Shown piece after piece: positions 18,385 through 29,539 of a DNA stretch of 32,111 nt; the stretch's first letter is position 1; the number at the start of each line of letters is the position of its first letter. Under the pieces are notes generated by a model that saw nothing but the letters and a program-made list of their open reading frames with translations, had not been told where the DNA came from and did not search any database. A program made the translations under genes and the position numbers. This stretch comes from Burkholderiales bacterium (GTDB lineage Bacteria; Pseudomonadota; Gammaproteobacteria; Burkholderiales; Burkholderiaceae_E). The stretch is from the NCBI GenBank assembly GCA_003818495.1, contig RPRK01000035.1, positions 1 through 32,111 of the forward strand, in the 5' to 3' direction.

Positions 18385-21300
18385 CGGACTGCCGGCGCTT
18401 GGCGAATGCCGCCACCAGCCTCAGCAGTTCGTCCTCGTCGTAGGGCTTGCCCAGGAACGCATCGACGCCGAGCGACATCGCATGGCTGCGGTGCTTGTCG
18501 GCCGTGCGAGACGTGATCATGACGATCGGCAGGTGCTTCCAGCGATCGTCGCCGCGCAGGTTCTTCGTCAGGTCGAAGCCGTCCATGCGCGGCATCTCGA
18601 TGTCGAGCAGCATCACGTCCGGAACGGTGTCCTGAAGCTGGCGCAGCGCATCCACACCGTCCTTCGCCAGCATCACCTGATAGCCCTCGCGGGCCAGCAG
18701 CCGCTGCGTGACCTTGCGCACCGTCACGGAGTCGTCGACCACCATCACGGTCGGTGCGATCTCGATGACCGTCGGCGCGAAGCTCGCGGTGTCGCCCTCG
18801 CCCGCCTGCGCCCCGCGGCCGGTGGCCGCGATCTGCACCGGATTCAGGATCAGCACGATGTCGCCGTTGCCGAGCACGGTCGCGCCGGCCATGCCGGTGA
18901 GCCGTGCCAGCTGCGGCCCGACGTGCTTGACCACCACCTCCTGGCTCGGGGCGACGTGGTCGACGTGCAGCGCGATGCGCTGCGCGCCCGAGCGCACGAT
19001 CACCACCGGCGAGTAGCGCTGTGCGAGCGGCGTGCAGCCCGACAGGTCCAGCAGGCTGCCGAGGAAGTAGAGCGGCACCGGCTGGCCGTGCCAGTCGACC
19101 GCGTGATCCGAGTAGGCCGAGGCGAGCAGGTCGGGCTTGAGCTGCATGACCTGCTCGATCAGCGCCGACGTGACCGCGATCCGCATCGAGCCCACCGTCA
19201 GCAGGACGACCTGCGCGACCGCGAGCGACACCGGCAGGTGCACGCTGAAGCGCGTGCCGCGTCCGGGCACCGACTCGAGGTCGATGCGCCCGCCCATCGC
19301 GGCGACCTCGGCACGCACGACATCCATGCCGACGCCGCGGCCCGCGATCGCGGTCACCTCGGTGGCGGTCGAGAAGCCGGGCATGAAGATCATGTCGCCG
19401 AGCTCGCGCTCGCCGGGATGCGCGTCGGGCGCGATCAGGCCGCGTTCGACGGCCCGTGCGCGGATCCGCGAGTAGTTCAGGCCCGCGCCGTCGTCGGCGA
19501 AGGCGAGCACCACCTCGTTGCCCTCCTGGCGGACCTCGAGCGTGATCTCGCCGGTCTCGGACTTGCCCGCCGCGAGCCGCTCGGCGCGCGGCTCGATGCC
19601 GTGGGCCACGGCATTGCGCAGCAGATGCTCGATGGGTCCCGCCATCCGCTCGAGCACCCCGCGATCGAGCTCCGACCCGACGCCCTTGAGGTCGAGGTGG
19701 ACCCGCTTGTCGAGCTCCTTGGCGGCCTGGCGGACGACACGGTAGAGCCGGTCGGCGATCGAGCCGAACTGCACCATCCGGATCCGCATCAGGTCCTGCT
19801 GCAGATCGCGCGTGACCTGCGACTGGCGCGCGAGGTCGCGGTTCGCCTCCTCGAGGTTGCGCAGCGCGTTCTGCTGGACCGTGGCCACGTCGTTGACCGA
19901 CTCGGCCAGCATCCGCGTGAGTTCCTGGAAGCGGGTGTAGCGGTCGAACTCGAGCGGGTCGAACTGCGCCTCGCGCTCGGGGGCGCGCTCGTTGCGCGCG
20001 TCGATCTGCGAGTCGGCGGCGAGCTCGATCTCGCGAAGCTGCGTGCGCAGCCGGTTCACGTTCTCGGTCAGCTCGCCGAGCGAGGTGCGCAGCGAGCCCA
20101 GTTCGTTCTCGAGACGCGCGCGCGCGATCGACACCTCGCCCGCCTCGTTGACCAGCCGATCGAGCAGGTCGGCACGCACGCGGATCAGCGAGGGCGACTG
20201 ACCGGCGGCCCCGGGGGTCGCCGCACGCGGGGCGATCCCGTCGTCGCTCGGCGCGTGCGCCGGCGCATCGGAGACGCCGAGGCCGCCGACCGGGTCGGCG
20301 CTCGGCCGCAGCAGGCTGGCGACGACCGCGCGGGCCGCGGCCTGCGCCGATTCCGACTGCGGGTCGCGGACGGCCTCGTACAGCGCGAGCACCTGGTCCA
20401 GCCTCGCGATCAGGTCGTCGATCAGCTGGGGCGGCACGCGGGTCAGCGCGCTGGCCGACTCGATCCGCGTCTCCATGTCGTGCACGAGGTGACCCAGGCG
20501 CATGGCGCCGGCCATCCGGGCGCTGCCCTTGACGGTGTGCAGCAGCCGCATGAGCTCGGCCGGGTGAGCCGGGTCGTCGGGTGCGCCGGCCCACGCGCGC
20601 AGGGCATCGCCGATCCGGGGCAGCAGCTCGTCGCCCTCCTCGACGAAATCCTGCGCGAGCTCGGCATCGATGTCGTCGACCAGGGTCTCGAGTGCGTCGA
20701 GCGGCGCATCGACGAGCGGCCGTGCCGCGGCAGGGGCGGGCGACGACGGCGGGACCGGCTCGGCGGCCGCTTCGCTCACTCCGAGTGCGGCGTCGACGTC
20801 GGCGAGATCGAAGGCATCGTCGTCGGTGCGCGCCGAGGGCGGCGGCGCCGCGGCACGGGCACGCTCGGCGAAGGCCACGGCACGTCCGACCATCTGCGCA
20901 TCCGGCGCGGGGTCCGTGCCGGTCGAGAAGGTCCGCAGCGTGTCGTGCAGCCGCGCCGCGATCCATTCCAGGTCGGCGAGGTCGTCGGCCGACGGCGCCG
21001 TGCGCGAGGCCGCCCGCGCGGCCAGCCCGCGCTCGAGCGCATCGGCGGTCTCGAGCACGCTCGGCAGCACCGCGATCCGCGCGGTCCCGCGCAGCGAGTG
21101 CATCGCGCGCAGCACGGTCTCGGGCACGGGGCGGGCGGGATCGGCACGCCAGTCGGCGAGGGTCGCGTCGAGCACCGCGAGGAGCTGCGCGGCCTCGTCG
21201 AGGAAGATGGCGAACAGCTCCGCATTGAGCAGTCGATCGCCGATCCGCACCATGCCGTCGGCGGCCTCGGGGGCGGGCGCCGGCTCGCCCTGCGGAGGAG

Positions 21301-24300
21301 GCAGATCGAGGGCGTCGATCGGGTCCAGGGCGTCGATCGGATCCAGGGCATCGATCGGATCGAGGACGTCGATCGCGTCGAGCGGGTCGAGGGTGTCGAT
21401 CGGGTCGAGCACATCGAGGGCGTCCGGCCCCGCGGGGCCGCCGATCGCGACCGACTCGATCTCGTCGAGCGGCGACAGCGTGGGCACCTCGAGGTCGAGC
21501 GGATCGAGCGGATCGAGCACGTCGGTCAGCTCGATCAGCTCGTCATCGCCCGGCGACCCGGTGGACAGGAACACCGTCTCGTCGATGCGCACGACCTCGT
21601 CGAGCGGCATCGGCGGCGCGGGGGGCTCGGACAGGAACGTCTCGGCGTCCAGGTCGATGCCGAGATCCGCGGGCGGTTCGGCGAACGTGTCGTCGATGCG
21701 TGGTGCACCGTCGCCGCCCGCGTCGAACGGACCGTCGGCGCGCACGGCCGCATCGAGGGCGTCGAGATCGATGTCGCCGAAATCGCCGAAGGCCACGGGG
21801 GCCGGCACCGCCGGCTCGGCGGGCGCATCGGCCACCGGGCGGCCGCCGGCCGGCATCAGGCTCTCGAGCAGCACCGGGGGCAGCCCCTCGGTGCGGACCT
21901 CGACGTCGGGCACGTCGCCGTCGAGCAGCGCCTGCGCACGCGCGACGATCGGGTTCGGGTCGATCACGGCGAGCGGATCCGCACGCAGCCGGTCGACCCA
22001 GCCGACCATCGCGTCGTGGGCCTCGGAGACCAGCGCGTACAGCGCAGGCGTTCCGGGACGCTCGTCGCCGACCCAGCCGCTGATGACCTGCTCGAGCGCC
22101 CAGGCGGCCTCGCCGAAGGCGCCCAGGCCGACCATGCGGCTCGAGCCCTTGAGCGTGTGGAAGCCGCGGCGCAGCGTGGTCAGCGGGCCGGCGTCCGCCG
22201 GTGCGGCGATCGACTCGGCGCGCGCCTCGACGATGCCGGCCAGCACCTCGTCGGCCTCGTCGAAGAAGATCCCCAGCAGCTCCGCATCGATCGCGTCGTC
22301 GGCGGGCAGCACCACCGGCGCGATCGCCGGACCGTCGGGCAGGCCCGCCACGCGGGCCACGGCGCCGACCAGGGCCGGCGCATCGGGCGCATCGCCCGCC
22401 TCGAGGCGCGCGATCGCGTCGGCCGCGGCCGTGCGCAGCTCGCCGTCGTCGAGCAGCATCGCCTCGTCGCGGATCGCGCTCAGCGTGTCGCTCAGGGCGG
22501 CACGCGGCATCGGGTCCGAGGGTGCACCGGCGGCCGCGGCCAGCAGGGGCTGCACCTGCGCCCGCCGCTCGAGGAGCAGCTGCTCCAGCGACCGGTCGCC
22601 CTCGGCGTCGACGTCGACGCCCTCGGCATCGGCCGTCGGCGCATCCGTCCAATCGAGGCTCGGCTCGGCGGCCGCGCCGGCGTCGCCCCAGCCGGTGTCG
22701 GCGGCGCCGCCGGCAGGCGCGGCATCGGATCCGTCGAGCGAGAAGGTCCCGTCCAGCCGCAGGCGTTCCGGACCCTGTGCGGAATCGGACGCCCCGGGCA
22801 TGTCGAAGGCGCCGTCGCCGGACGCTTGCATCGGCAGCGCGGGGTCATCGAACCGCAGCTCGAACGGATCGGTGTCGGACGACTCGGCGGACACCGCGGC
22901 CGGCGCCTCGAATGCGAGCGCATCCGGCGGCGCGAAGTCCTGAGGCTCGGGCGGCTCGAGCGTGTCGAGATCCGGCGGCTCCAGGTCCGGCGGTTCCAGG
23001 TCCGAGGCATCGCGGGTGCCCGGCCGGTCGCCGAGTCGTGCGATGAAGGCGTCGTCGTCCCGGCTGAATTCGAAGCCGCCACCGTGGCGGCCGTCGGCCT
23101 GCCGCAGCGACTCGACGAAGAAGCCGATCGCACCGAGGCTCGCGGCGACCCGCTCGCAGTCGGCCGGATCGGGCGCCGGGATCTCGCCGACCGCATCCGC
23201 GGCATCGAACGCCAGAGCGCCTTCGAAGCCCTCGATCCCTTCGATGCTCCCGTCGGCCGCGGCAGGCGCGGAGAACCCGGCGACCTGGCGGACCACGGTG
23301 TCGGCGCCATCGGCGGCCTCGTCGTGTCCGAGCAGGCGCAACGCGCCCGCGACCTGCCTGAGCAGCGGCTCCAGAGGCGGAAGCTCGGCACGGTGGGCGA
23401 CCGGATCGCGGAAGAACGCGTCGAGCACCTTCTCGCAGGCACGCAGGTTGGCCTGGAGCTCGCCGACGTAGGCGGCCGTGGTCAGCCGCTCCTGCGCGGC
23501 GCGCGACAGCTCGCTCAGCCATTCCGGCGCGGCCGCGCCGTCGGCCTCCTGGCGCTCGCAGAGGCGGTCGAGTCGATCGGCCATCTCGATCGCGCGCCGG
23601 TCGTGCTGGGCGACGGCGCGGGCACCGCGCTCGAGCGCCTGCTCGACGAACAGCAGCGCGGTGGCCACCTCGAGGGACAGCACCTCGGCCAGCGAGGAGC
23701 CGGCGGCCGCGAGCGCGCGGCGCAGGCCGACGAGCACGCCCGACAGCTTCTGCAGCCCCGGCCACGGCAGTCGCGCGACCGCCGCGTCGAGCTGCTGCGC
23801 GGCCTGGGCGAAGGCGGGCAGCTCCTGCGAGCCGCCGCGGACGTACTTCTCCCAGGCGAGCTTCGCGGCGGCCGTGGCCTCGCGGGCGGCGCGCAGCGTG
23901 CGTGCATCCACCACCGCGTAGCGCGGCGTCTCGAAGTCCGACGGCACCGTGCCGCCCAGCTGGTAGAGGCGACGCGCCTCGTCGGCGAGCGGCGAGCCGT
24001 TGCCGGTCCGGGCGAGCATGAAGAGCAGGTCGCGCAGCACCCGGTCGGCGATCGGCGCGCCGCCGCCGAGCGTGCGCGACAGCTGCAGGTTGATGCGGCC
24101 GACCAGACGCTTGGCGTACACGTCGACCGGCAGCGCCTGCACCCGCAGCGCATCGAGGAAGGCGGACGCGAGCCACCAGAAGGTGCGCTGGCCCGACGCA
24201 CCATGGGCCGCATGCAGGCGCGACACCGCGCCATGCATCGCACCGAGGGCCTCGGCGTCGCGCGGATTGCGCAGGAACCGCAGCAGTCCCTGTTCGAAGG

Positions 24301-24808
24301 CGGCGCGCAGCCTCGCCACGGCCGGGGCCGACAGCGGCTCGCCCTGCGCGACGCGCGGCGCACGCACCGTCAGGTCGACGGCGAACAGGTCGGAGGGCTC
24401 GACGCGCTCCGCGCCGCGCAGCGACAGCAGCTCGCGGTAATGAGGGAACAGCGAGACAGGCGAGTCCTCGGACCCCGCGACGATGCCTTCGAGATACTCG
24501 ATGACCGCGGAGAACGCGCGCGCCACCGCACGCACGAGCTCGGCGTCGAACGGGAGCTCGCCCCGATCACAGCGGTCGAGCAGCGTCTCGGCTTCCTGCG
24601 TGACGACCGCCACGCCCTCGAGGTCCACCACCTGCAGCGCGCCGTGCGCCTGGTGCAGCCAGCCGCGGGCCGCCCGAAGGCGTCCGTCACCGGCGTCCTC
24701 GGACTGGAGCTGCTGCTCGAGGGCGGTCTCGGCGCGGGCCAGCGACTCGCGGATCTCTGCGAGACACCACGACAGCGCGGTCGGATCGATGGGGGATGCG
24801 GCCATCAT
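18377..24808 (-). CDS. chpA: Hybrid chemotaxis histidine kinase ChpA/PilL of the Pil-Chp system (multiple Hpt, HATPase, CheW, REC)
   Basis: Hpt motifs [26 protein letters not shown] and [12 protein letters not shown]; CheA-type HATPase [25 protein letters not shown]; CheW-like region; C-terminal [38 protein letters not shown] at 24808 overlaps the pilJ stop (ATGA). Confidence 0.93.
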   Translation of the reverse strand: MMAASPIDPTALSWCLAEIRESLARAETALEQQLQSEDAGDGRLRAARGWLHQAHGALQVVDLEGVAVVTQEAETLLDRCDRGELPFDAELVRAVARAFSAVIEYLEGIVAGSEDSPVSLFPHYRELLSLRGAERVEPSDLFAVDLTVRAPRVAQGEPLSAPAVARLRAAFEQGLLRFLRNPRDAEALGAMHGAVSRLHAAHGASGQRTFWWLASAFLDALRVQALPVDVYAKRLVGRINLQLSRTLGGGAPIADRVLRDLLFMLARTGNGSPLADEARRLYQLGGTVPSDFETPRYAVVDARTLRAAREATAAAKLAWEKYVRGGSQELPAFAQAAQQLDAAVARLPWPGLQKLSGVLVGLRRALAAAGSSLAEVLSLEVATALLFVEQALERGARAVAQHDRRAIEMADRLDRLCERQEADGAAAPEWLSELSRAAQERLTTAAYVGELQANLRACEKVLDAFFRDPVAHRAELPPLEPLLRQVAGALRLLGHDEAADGADTVVRQVAGFSAPAAADGSIEGIEGFEGALAFDAADAVGEIPAPDPADCERVAASLGAIGFFVESLRQADGRHGGGFEFSRDDDAFIARLGDRPGTRDASDLEPPDLEPPDLDTLEPPEPQDFAPPDALAFEAPAAVSAESSDTDPFELRFDDPALPMQASGDGAFDMPGASDSAQGPERLRLDGTFSLDGSDAAPAGGAADTGWGDAGAAAEPSLDWTDAPTADAEGVDVDAEGDRSLEQLLLERRAQVQPLLAAAAGAPSDPMPRAALSDTLSAIRDEAMLLDDGELRTAAADAIARLEAGDAPDAPALVGAVARVAGLPDGPAIAPVVLPADDAIDAELLGIFFDEADEVLAGIVEARAESIAAPADAGPLTTLRRGFHTLKGSSRMVGLGAFGEAAWALEQVISGWVGDERPGTPALYALVSEAHDAMVGWVDRLRADPLAVIDPNPIVARAQALLDGDVPDVEVRTEGLPPVLLESLMPAGGRPVADAPAEPAVPAPVAFGDFGDIDLDALDAAVRADGPFDAGGDGAPRIDDTFAEPPADLGIDLDAETFLSEPPAPPMPLDEVVRIDETVFLSTGSPGDDELIELTDVLDPLDPLDLEVPTLSPLDEIESVAIGGPAGPDALDVLDPIDTLDPLDAIDVLDPIDALDPIDALDPIDALDLPPPQGEPAPAPEAADGMVRIGDRLLNAELFAIFLDEAAQLLAVLDATLADWRADPARPVPETVLRAMHSLRGTARIAVLPSVLETADALERGLAARAASRTAPSADDLADLEWIAARLHDTLRTFSTGTDPAPDAQMVGRAVAFAERARAAAPPPSARTDDDAFDLADVDAALGVSEAAAEPVPPSSPAPAAARPLVDAPLDALETLVDDIDAELAQDFVEEGDELLPRIGDALRAWAGAPDDPAHPAELMRLLHTVKGSARMAGAMRLGHLVHDMETRIESASALTRVPPQLIDDLIARLDQVLALYEAVRDPQSESAQAAARAVVASLLRPSADPVGGLGVSDAPAHAPSDDGIAPRAATPGAAGQSPSLIRVRADLLDRLVNEAGEVSIARARLENELGSLRTSLGELTENVNRLRTQLREIELAADSQIDARNERAPEREAQFDPLEFDRYTRFQELTRMLAESVNDVATVQQNALRNLEEANRDLARQSQVTRDLQQDLMRIRMVQFGSIADRLYRVVRQAAKELDKRVHLDLKGVGSELDRGVLERMAGPIEHLLRNAVAHGIEPRAERLAAGKSETGEITLEVRQEGNEVVLAFADDGAGLNYSRIRARAVERGLIAPDAHPGERELGDMIFMPGFSTATEVTAIAGRGVGMDVVRAEVAAMGGRIDLESVPGRGTRFSVHLPVSLAVAQVVLLTVGSMRIAVTSALIEQVMQLKPDLLASAYSDHAVDWHGQPVPLYFLGSLLDLSGCTPLAQRYSPVVIVRSGAQRIALHVDHVAPSQEVVVKHVGPQLARLTGMAGATVLGNGDIVLILNPVQIAATGRGAQAGEGDTASFAPTVIEIAPTVMVVDDSVTVRKVTQRLLAREGYQVMLAKDGVDALRQLQDTVPDVMLLDIEMPRMDGFDLTKNLRGDDRWKHLPIVMITSRTADKHRSHAMSLGVDAFLGKPYDEDELLRLVAAFAKRRQSAG
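21302..21424 (-). repeat. 18-nt/9-nt in-frame repeat coding (L)DPIDA-type units within chpA
   Basis: Plus-strand consensus GGCGTCGATCGGRTCSAG at 21311-21328, 21329-21346, 21347-21364, 21365-21382 and 21392-21409, with 9-nt half units (CGGGTCGAG, CACATCGAG). Protein: [37 protein letters not shown]. Confidence 0.92.
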
Positions 24809-27036
24809 TGCACCCTGAATCGGGACACCGAGTTCTTCAGCTCGCGCGCGAGCTCGGCCAGTTGCAGGATCGAGCCCGCGGTCTGCTGCGTGCCCTCGCT
24901 GGTCTGCTCGGTCACCAGCAGGATCCGCTGGATGCTGTGGGCGACGGTACCGGCGGACGAGGCCTGGTCGGAGGTGGTGCGGGAAATGTCCTCGATCAGC
25001 TCGGCGAGCTGCGTGGCGACCCGGCCGATCTCGGCCAGCGCGTTGCCGGCATCGTCCGACAGCCGGGTGCCCGCGACCACGCCCTGCGTGCTGCGCTCCA
25101 TCGCCGCGACCGCGTCCTGGGTGTCGACCTGGATCGTGCGGATCAGCCCGGAGATCTGGCGGGTCGCCTCGGCGCTGCGCTCGGCCAGCCGCTGCACCTC
25201 CTCGGCGACGACGGTGAAGCCGCGACCGGCCTCGCCGGCCGACGCGGCCTGGATCGCGGCGTTGAGGGCCAGCACGTTGGTCTGTTCGGTGATGTCCGAG
25301 ATCAGCTCGACGATCTCGCCGATCTCCTGCGACGACTCGCCCAGCCGCTTGATGCGCTTGGCGGTCTCCTGGATCTGGTCGCGGATGCCGTTCATGCCGG
25401 CGATGGCGTTCTGCACCGCACGCCGACCCTGCTCGGCCGCACCCAGCGACTGCCGCGCGACCTGCGCGGACTCCGAGGCGCTGGCCGAGACCTCGTTGAT
25501 CTGGGACGCCATCCGGAGCACCGCCTCGCCGGTCTCGCGGATCTCCCGGGACTGCTGCTCGGAGGCGGTCTGCAGGCCGGCGGAGACCGTCTGCGCCTTC
25601 GAGGACGCGTCGGCGACGAGCTCGGCGGTGGTGTTGATGCGCGCCACCAGGTTGCGCAGCTCCTCGACCGTGTAGTTGACCGAGTCGGCGATCGCGCCGG
25701 TGATGTCCTCGGTGACCGTGGCCTGGATCGTGAGGTCGCCGTCGGCGACTTCCTGGAGCTCGTTCATCAGCCGCAGGATCGCGGCCTGGTTCTGGTCGTT
25801 GGTGCGCTTGGCCTCCTGCTCGAGACGCTCGGCCTCGGCGCGCTGCGCATCGGCGTCGGCCGCGCGCCGGTCGACGTCCTGATAGTGGACGAGGCCGAGC
25901 CCCAGCGCGGCGAGCAGCGCGAGCAGCAGGAAGGCGATCGCGAGCCCCTGCTGCAGCGCGCGGCCCGAGCTCGCCTCGGCGAGCCGCGACTGCAGCTCGA
26001 GGAGCCCGGCGCGCAGCGGCTCGCTGTCGGCGCCGATGCGCGCGTCCGCGGCCCGCGCCCCCGGCATGCGGGGCAGGTCGGCGACCAGGCTCGCGACCGA
26101 AGCGCCCAGGTCGGCATACGCGGCCTTGAGCTCGCCGAGCCGAGTCCGCTGCTCGCCCTCCCGGGCGGGGGCGAGGCGGCGCGCCTCGCTGCCCGCGAGC
26201 AGCGCGTCGATCGTCTCCTGGAGCGCCGCGGCGTCGCGCGCGAGCATCGGGGCCAGCTCGAGGTTGACCGGGTCCGCACCGGTGAGCTGCGCGACCTGCC
26301 GGGCGATCTTCTGCACCAGCACCTGGAGCTGGGCGGCGGCGGCGATCTCGGGGGCCGGCGCGGCCGCAGCGGCCTTGAGCTGCGTGACCTGCTCGGCGAG
26401 GTCGGCGAGCCGCGGCTGCGCGTCGAGCACCGCCCGCCCCGCCTGCGCGATCGAGGACAGGGTGGGCTGCAGCTGCATCAGCGTGGCCGCGGCCTGGTCG
26501 GTGCGCTTCCAGGGCTCGGCCAGCCGGGCGAAGGTCGGCTGCAGCGCCGCGTCGAGCGGGTCGACGCGCTGGTCGCGGACCACGCCGCCCGACTGCAGGG
26601 CGGTCACGGCCTCGGACAGCCGACTGCGGCTCTCGACGAGCTGGCGGTGCGCGTCGCCGACGCCCCGCACCGCGGTCGGCGCGGCCTTGGCCAGCCGCTG
26701 CGAATGCATCAGCGAATCGCCGACCAGCCGGGTCTGGATCGCGACCGCGGCCGACTGCCGCGAATCGAGCCACATGAACAGGAACGCCAGCAGCAGCGAG
26801 ATCGCCAGCAGCGGGAACAGCACGGCGAGCTGCCGACGCTTGGACAGCCGATCGAGCAGCGGCACCGCGATCCGGCGCCGCGCCGGCGCCCGGACCGGCG
26901 ACGGCTCGAGCGCTGCCGAGAGGGTCTCGCCGAAGCGGGTCGGCGTGCCGTTCTCGTCGGCGATCACCGTGTCGACATCGATCCGGCGCGCGCCGCCACC
27001 GAAAGGAAACAGCGGCCGGGGGAACTTGAATGCCAT
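24805..27036 (-). CDS. pilJ: Methyl-accepting chemotaxis protein PilJ
   Basis: MCP signalling hairpin [53 protein letters not shown] segment near the N-terminus. Pil-Chp gene order. Confidence 0.95.
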   Translation of the reverse strand: MAFKFPRPLFPFGGGARRIDVDTVIADENGTPTRFGETLSAALEPSPVRAPARRRIAVPLLDRLSKRRQLAVLFPLLAISLLLAFLFMWLDSRQSAAVAIQTRLVGDSLMHSQRLAKAAPTAVRGVGDAHRQLVESRSRLSEAVTALQSGGVVRDQRVDPLDAALQPTFARLAEPWKRTDQAAATLMQLQPTLSSIAQAGRAVLDAQPRLADLAEQVTQLKAAAAAPAPEIAAAAQLQVLVQKIARQVAQLTGADPVNLELAPMLARDAAALQETIDALLAGSEARRLAPAREGEQRTRLGELKAAYADLGASVASLVADLPRMPGARAADARIGADSEPLRAGLLELQSRLAEASSGRALQQGLAIAFLLLALLAALGLGLVHYQDVDRRAADADAQRAEAERLEQEAKRTNDQNQAAILRLMNELQEVADGDLTIQATVTEDITGAIADSVNYTVEELRNLVARINTTAELVADASSKAQTVSAGLQTASEQQSREIRETGEAVLRMASQINEVSASASESAQVARQSLGAAEQGRRAVQNAIAGMNGIRDQIQETAKRIKRLGESSQEIGEIVELISDITEQTNVLALNAAIQAASAGEAGRGFTVVAEEVQRLAERSAEATRQISGLIRTIQVDTQDAVAAMERSTQGVVAGTRLSDDAGNALAEIGRVATQLAELIEDISRTTSDQASSAGTVAHSIQRILLVTEQTSEGTQQTAGSILQLAELARELKNSVSRFRVQ

Positions 27037-27061
27037 CGAGGTGTCGTGCCGTCGGCGCCGC

Positions 27062-27619
27062 TCAGCGGCCGGCCATCAGGAAGGCGCTGCCGGCAGCCAG
27101 GCGCGCGAGATCGAGCTCGTGCCAGCGATGCCCATCGGCGTCGATCAGCGTGCGGCCGACCCAGTCGGGACGCCCGCCCGCGCCGAAGCCGCCGTCGCCC
27201 GGGGCGACCGGGGCGTCGTCCTCCTCGATCCGCATCGATGCGACGTTGCGCAGTCCGAGCATGCGGGTGACGAGGATCGCCGCGTTGAACTCGAGGCGGG
27301 CAGCGAGCGCGAGCAGCCGGGACTCCTTCGACGCCTCGGTGCGGCCGAGCTGCGCATAGCGCTGCAGGTCGATCACCGTGAAGAGCGCGCCGCGCAGGTT
27401 CACCAGCCCGAGCAGCCAGTCGCGCGTGAGCGGCACCGGGGCGATGACGTCGGGCACGGGCACGATCTCGCCGGCCTCGGACAGGTCCACCAGCCATCGC
27501 TGGCCGCCGATCATCAGGCCGAGCCGCGCCGCCAGATCGGGCGTCGTGCCGGCATCGCGCAGGCGCTCGGTCAGGCGGGCCTGGAACTCCTTGAGCTGGG
27601 TCGACTGGGGGAGCGTCAT
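27062..27619 (-). CDS. pilI: CheW-like coupling protein PilI
   Basis: [44 protein letters not shown]. Start trimmed to ATG 27619. Confidence 0.92.
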   Translation of the reverse strand: MTLPQSTQLKEFQARLTERLRDAGTTPDLAARLGLMIGGQRWLVDLSEAGEIVPVPDVIAPVPLTRDWLLGLVNLRGALFTVIDLQRYAQLGRTEASKESRLLALAARLEFNAAILVTRMLGLRNVASMRIEEDDAPVAPGDGGFGAGGRPDWVGRTLIDADGHRWHELDLARLAAGSAFLMAGR

Positions 27620-27629
27620 CGGCGGAACA

Positions 27630-27998
27630 TCAATGGACGAGGTCGGCGATCTTCGCCAACAGTTCTTCGGCATCGACCGGCTTCGTCAGGTAGCCGCGCG
27701 CGCCCTGGCGCAGGCCCCAGATGCGGTCGGTCTCCGCGCCCTTGCTGGTGCACAGGATGACCGGGATCGACTGCGTCTCCGGGTCGCGGCTCATCAGTCG
27801 GGTGACCTGGAAGCCGCTGGCCCCGGGCATCACGACGTCCATCACCACCAGGGAGGGGCGCTCGCTGCGGATCTTGAGCAGCGCCTCGGCGCCGTTCTCC
27901 GCGGTCACGACCGCGTAGCCCCGCTTGACGAGCAGGTCGGTGAGGTAGAACCGCTCGGTCGGGGAGTCGTCGACGATGAGGATCTTCTGCGCGGTCAT
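27630..27998 (-). CDS. pilH: Twitching-motility response regulator PilH
   Basis: Stand-alone REC: MTAQKILIVDDSPTERFYL..LVVMDVVMPGASGFQ..GYLTKPVD. Confidence 0.93.
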   Translation of the reverse strand: MTAQKILIVDDSPTERFYLTDLLVKRGYAVVTAENGAEALLKIRSERPSLVVMDVVMPGASGFQVTRLMSRDPETQSIPVILCTSKGAETDRIWGLRQGARGYLTKPVDAEELLAKIADLVH

Positions 27999-28011
27999 CG
28001 CGGCGGCCCGG

Positions 28012-28413
28012 TCAGGCCCCGATCTCGCGACGCGCGTACTGGGCCACGCACTTGAGCAGGCTGTCCTTGGTGAACGGCTTGGTCAGGTATTCCTCGCAGC
28101 CGACCATCCGGCCTCGCGCGCGGTCGAAGAGACCGTCCTTGCTGGAGAGCATCACCACCGGCGTCGCGTGGAAGCGCGGGCTCTTCTTGATGAGCGCGCA
28201 GGTCTGGTAACCGTCGAGGCGCGGCATCAGCACGTCGCAGAAGACGAGGTCCGGCTCGTGATCGGACACCTTGGCGAGAGCGTCGAACCCGTCGTCGGCC
28301 ACGATGACGCGGCAGCCCGCCTGGGACAGGAAGATCTCGGCGCTGCGCCGGATCGTGTTGCTGTCGTCGATGACCATGACCTTCAGGCCGGCGATCGAAT
28401 CCATCGCGCTCAT
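28012..28413 (-). CDS. pilG: Twitching-motility response regulator PilG
   Basis: Stand-alone REC: LKVMVIDDSNTIRRSAEIFLSQAGC..LVFCDVLMPRLDGYQTCALIKK..YLTKPFTKDSLL. Confidence 0.94.
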   Translation of the reverse strand: MSAMDSIAGLKVMVIDDSNTIRRSAEIFLSQAGCRVIVADDGFDALAKVSDHEPDLVFCDVLMPRLDGYQTCALIKKSPRFHATPVVMLSSKDGLFDRARGRMVGCEEYLTKPFTKDSLLKCVAQYARREIGA

Positions 28414-28449
28414 CTAGATCCCCGCGACCTGCAGCATCGGAAGCTCGGA

Positions 28450-28479
28450 AGTGTAGCCAAACCGTCGCGCTGTGGTCAA
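28450..28479 (-). promoter_or_regulatory. Candidate sigma-70 promoter for pilGHIJ-chpA
   Basis: Minus-strand TTGACC - 18 nt - TACACT, with the -10 ending about 36 nt upstream of the pilG ATG. Confidence 0.62.
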
Positions 28480-28510
28480 AGAAAGTTCTTGCGGAATAAC
28501 GACTTGGCGC

Positions 28511-28690
28511 TCAAAGCTCGACCATCTCGAAGTCTTCCTTGCGCGCCCCGCACTCGGGACAGGTCCAGTTCATCGGAACGTCTTCCCAGCGTGTGCCCGG
28601 TGCGATGCCCTCGTCGGGCACACCGGCGGCCTCGTCGTAGATCCAGCCGCAGATGAGGCACATGAAGGTCCGGGTCGCTTGCTCGCTCAT
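28511..28690 (-). CDS. Rubredoxin
   Basis: Hand translation: MSEQATRTFMCLICGWIYDEAAGVPDEGIAPGTRWEDVPMNWTCPECGARKEDFEMVEL* (59 aa). CxxCG and CPxCG ligand pairs intact. Absent from the supplied ORF track. Confidence 0.96.
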   Translation of the reverse strand: MSEQATRTFMCLICGWIYDEAAGVPDEGIAPGTRWEDVPMNWTCPECGARKEDFEMVEL

Positions 28691-28815
28691 GCCGTGTCCG
28701 TTGTCGAAGCATTAGAGGGGTAAGCGCGCGATGTTACCCGCTCGCGCCGACGGGATCCGGCGGCAGGCCGACGGGCGGGATAGGATACGACCCCGCTCCG
28801 TCCCAGGGACCGACG

Positions 28816-29481
28816 ATGACCACGCCCCTCCCTCCCCTGCGCGGCCTGCGTGGCCTCTATGCGATCACGCCGGACGACACCGATGCCGAGCGGCTGGCCG
28901 ACCGGGTGGCGCGCGTGCTCGAGGGCGGCGTCGATGCGCTGCAGTTCCGCGTCAAGGGCGGCGCGGCCGCCGAGCGCGAGGCCCTCGCGCGCCGGATCAA
29001 GGCACTCGCCGACGCGGCCGGTGTCCCGCTGATCGTCAACGACGACGTCGACCTCGCGATCGCGATCGACGCGGCGGGCGTGCACGTCGGCCGCGACGAC
29101 GGCGATCCGGCCGCGGTCCGCGCGCGCATCGGTCCGCTGCGCTGGCTCGGGGTGTCGTGCTACGACGACATCGAGCGCGCCCGGGGCGTGCGGGGCATCG
29201 CCGACCACGTCGGCTTCGGCAGCGTCTTCGCATCGCCGACGAAGCCGGCCGCCGTGCGGGCGCCGCTGTCGCTGTTCGGCCAGGCTCGCGGGCTCGGCCT
29301 CTCGGCAGTCGCGATCGGCGGCATCGACCGCGACAACGCTCACCTGCCGATCGAGGCGGGCGCGGATGCGGTCGCCGTGATCACGGATCTGTTCGGCGCA
29401 GGCGATCCTGCAGCGGCGGCGCGGATCCTGCGGGCACGCGTGCAAGCGGCGCTGGCGCGTCGCGAGGACACCGAGAGCTGA
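28816..29481 (+). CDS. thiE: Thiamine phosphate synthase
   Basis: GLYAITPD, GGVDALQFRVKGGAAAERE, PLIVNDDVDLAIAIDAAGVHVGRDDGD, GFGSVFASPTKP, AIGGIDRDN. Confidence 0.9.
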   Translation: MTTPLPPLRGLRGLYAITPDDTDAERLADRVARVLEGGVDALQFRVKGGAAAEREALARRIKALADAAGVPLIVNDDVDLAIAIDAAGVHVGRDDGDPAAVRARIGPLRWLGVSCYDDIERARGVRGIADHVGFGSVFASPTKPAAVRAPLSLFGQARGLGLSAVAIGGIDRDNAHLPIEAGADAVAVITDLFGAGDPAAAARILRARVQAALARREDTES

Positions 29482-29488
29482 GGATCGA

Positions 29489-29525
29489 CGTCCGACGTCC
29501 GAACGACGAGGGTCGACGTCGGACG
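29489..29525. terminator. Candidate bidirectional transcription-termination hairpin
   Basis: 11-bp perfect inverted repeat CGTCCGACGTC (29489-29499) / GACGTCGGACG (29515-29525), between convergent thiE and the TfpZ-like gene. Confidence 0.6.
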
Positions 29526-29539
29526 GCTGATCGTCGAGA

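Noticed and set aside
21302-21424. Possible CRISPR-like array
   Set aside because: Units are contiguous, 9/18 nt long, in frame with chpA and have no unique spacers. It is a coding tandem repeat.
18194-25675. 2493-aa plus-strand ORF antisense to chpA/pilJ
   Set aside because: It lies opposite clearly recognisable chpA and shows Arg/Gly/Ala-rich low-complexity sequence without domain motifs. Long antisense ORFs are expected at this GC content.
24809-26773. N-terminal extension of the chpA track ORF (to 26773)
   Set aside because: The extension is an out-of-frame shadow of pilJ. The real start is ATG 24808, overlapping the pilJ stop.
28691-28815. Possible TPP riboswitch upstream of thiE
   Set aside because: No CTGAGA-type THI-box core visible in the 125-bp upstream region.
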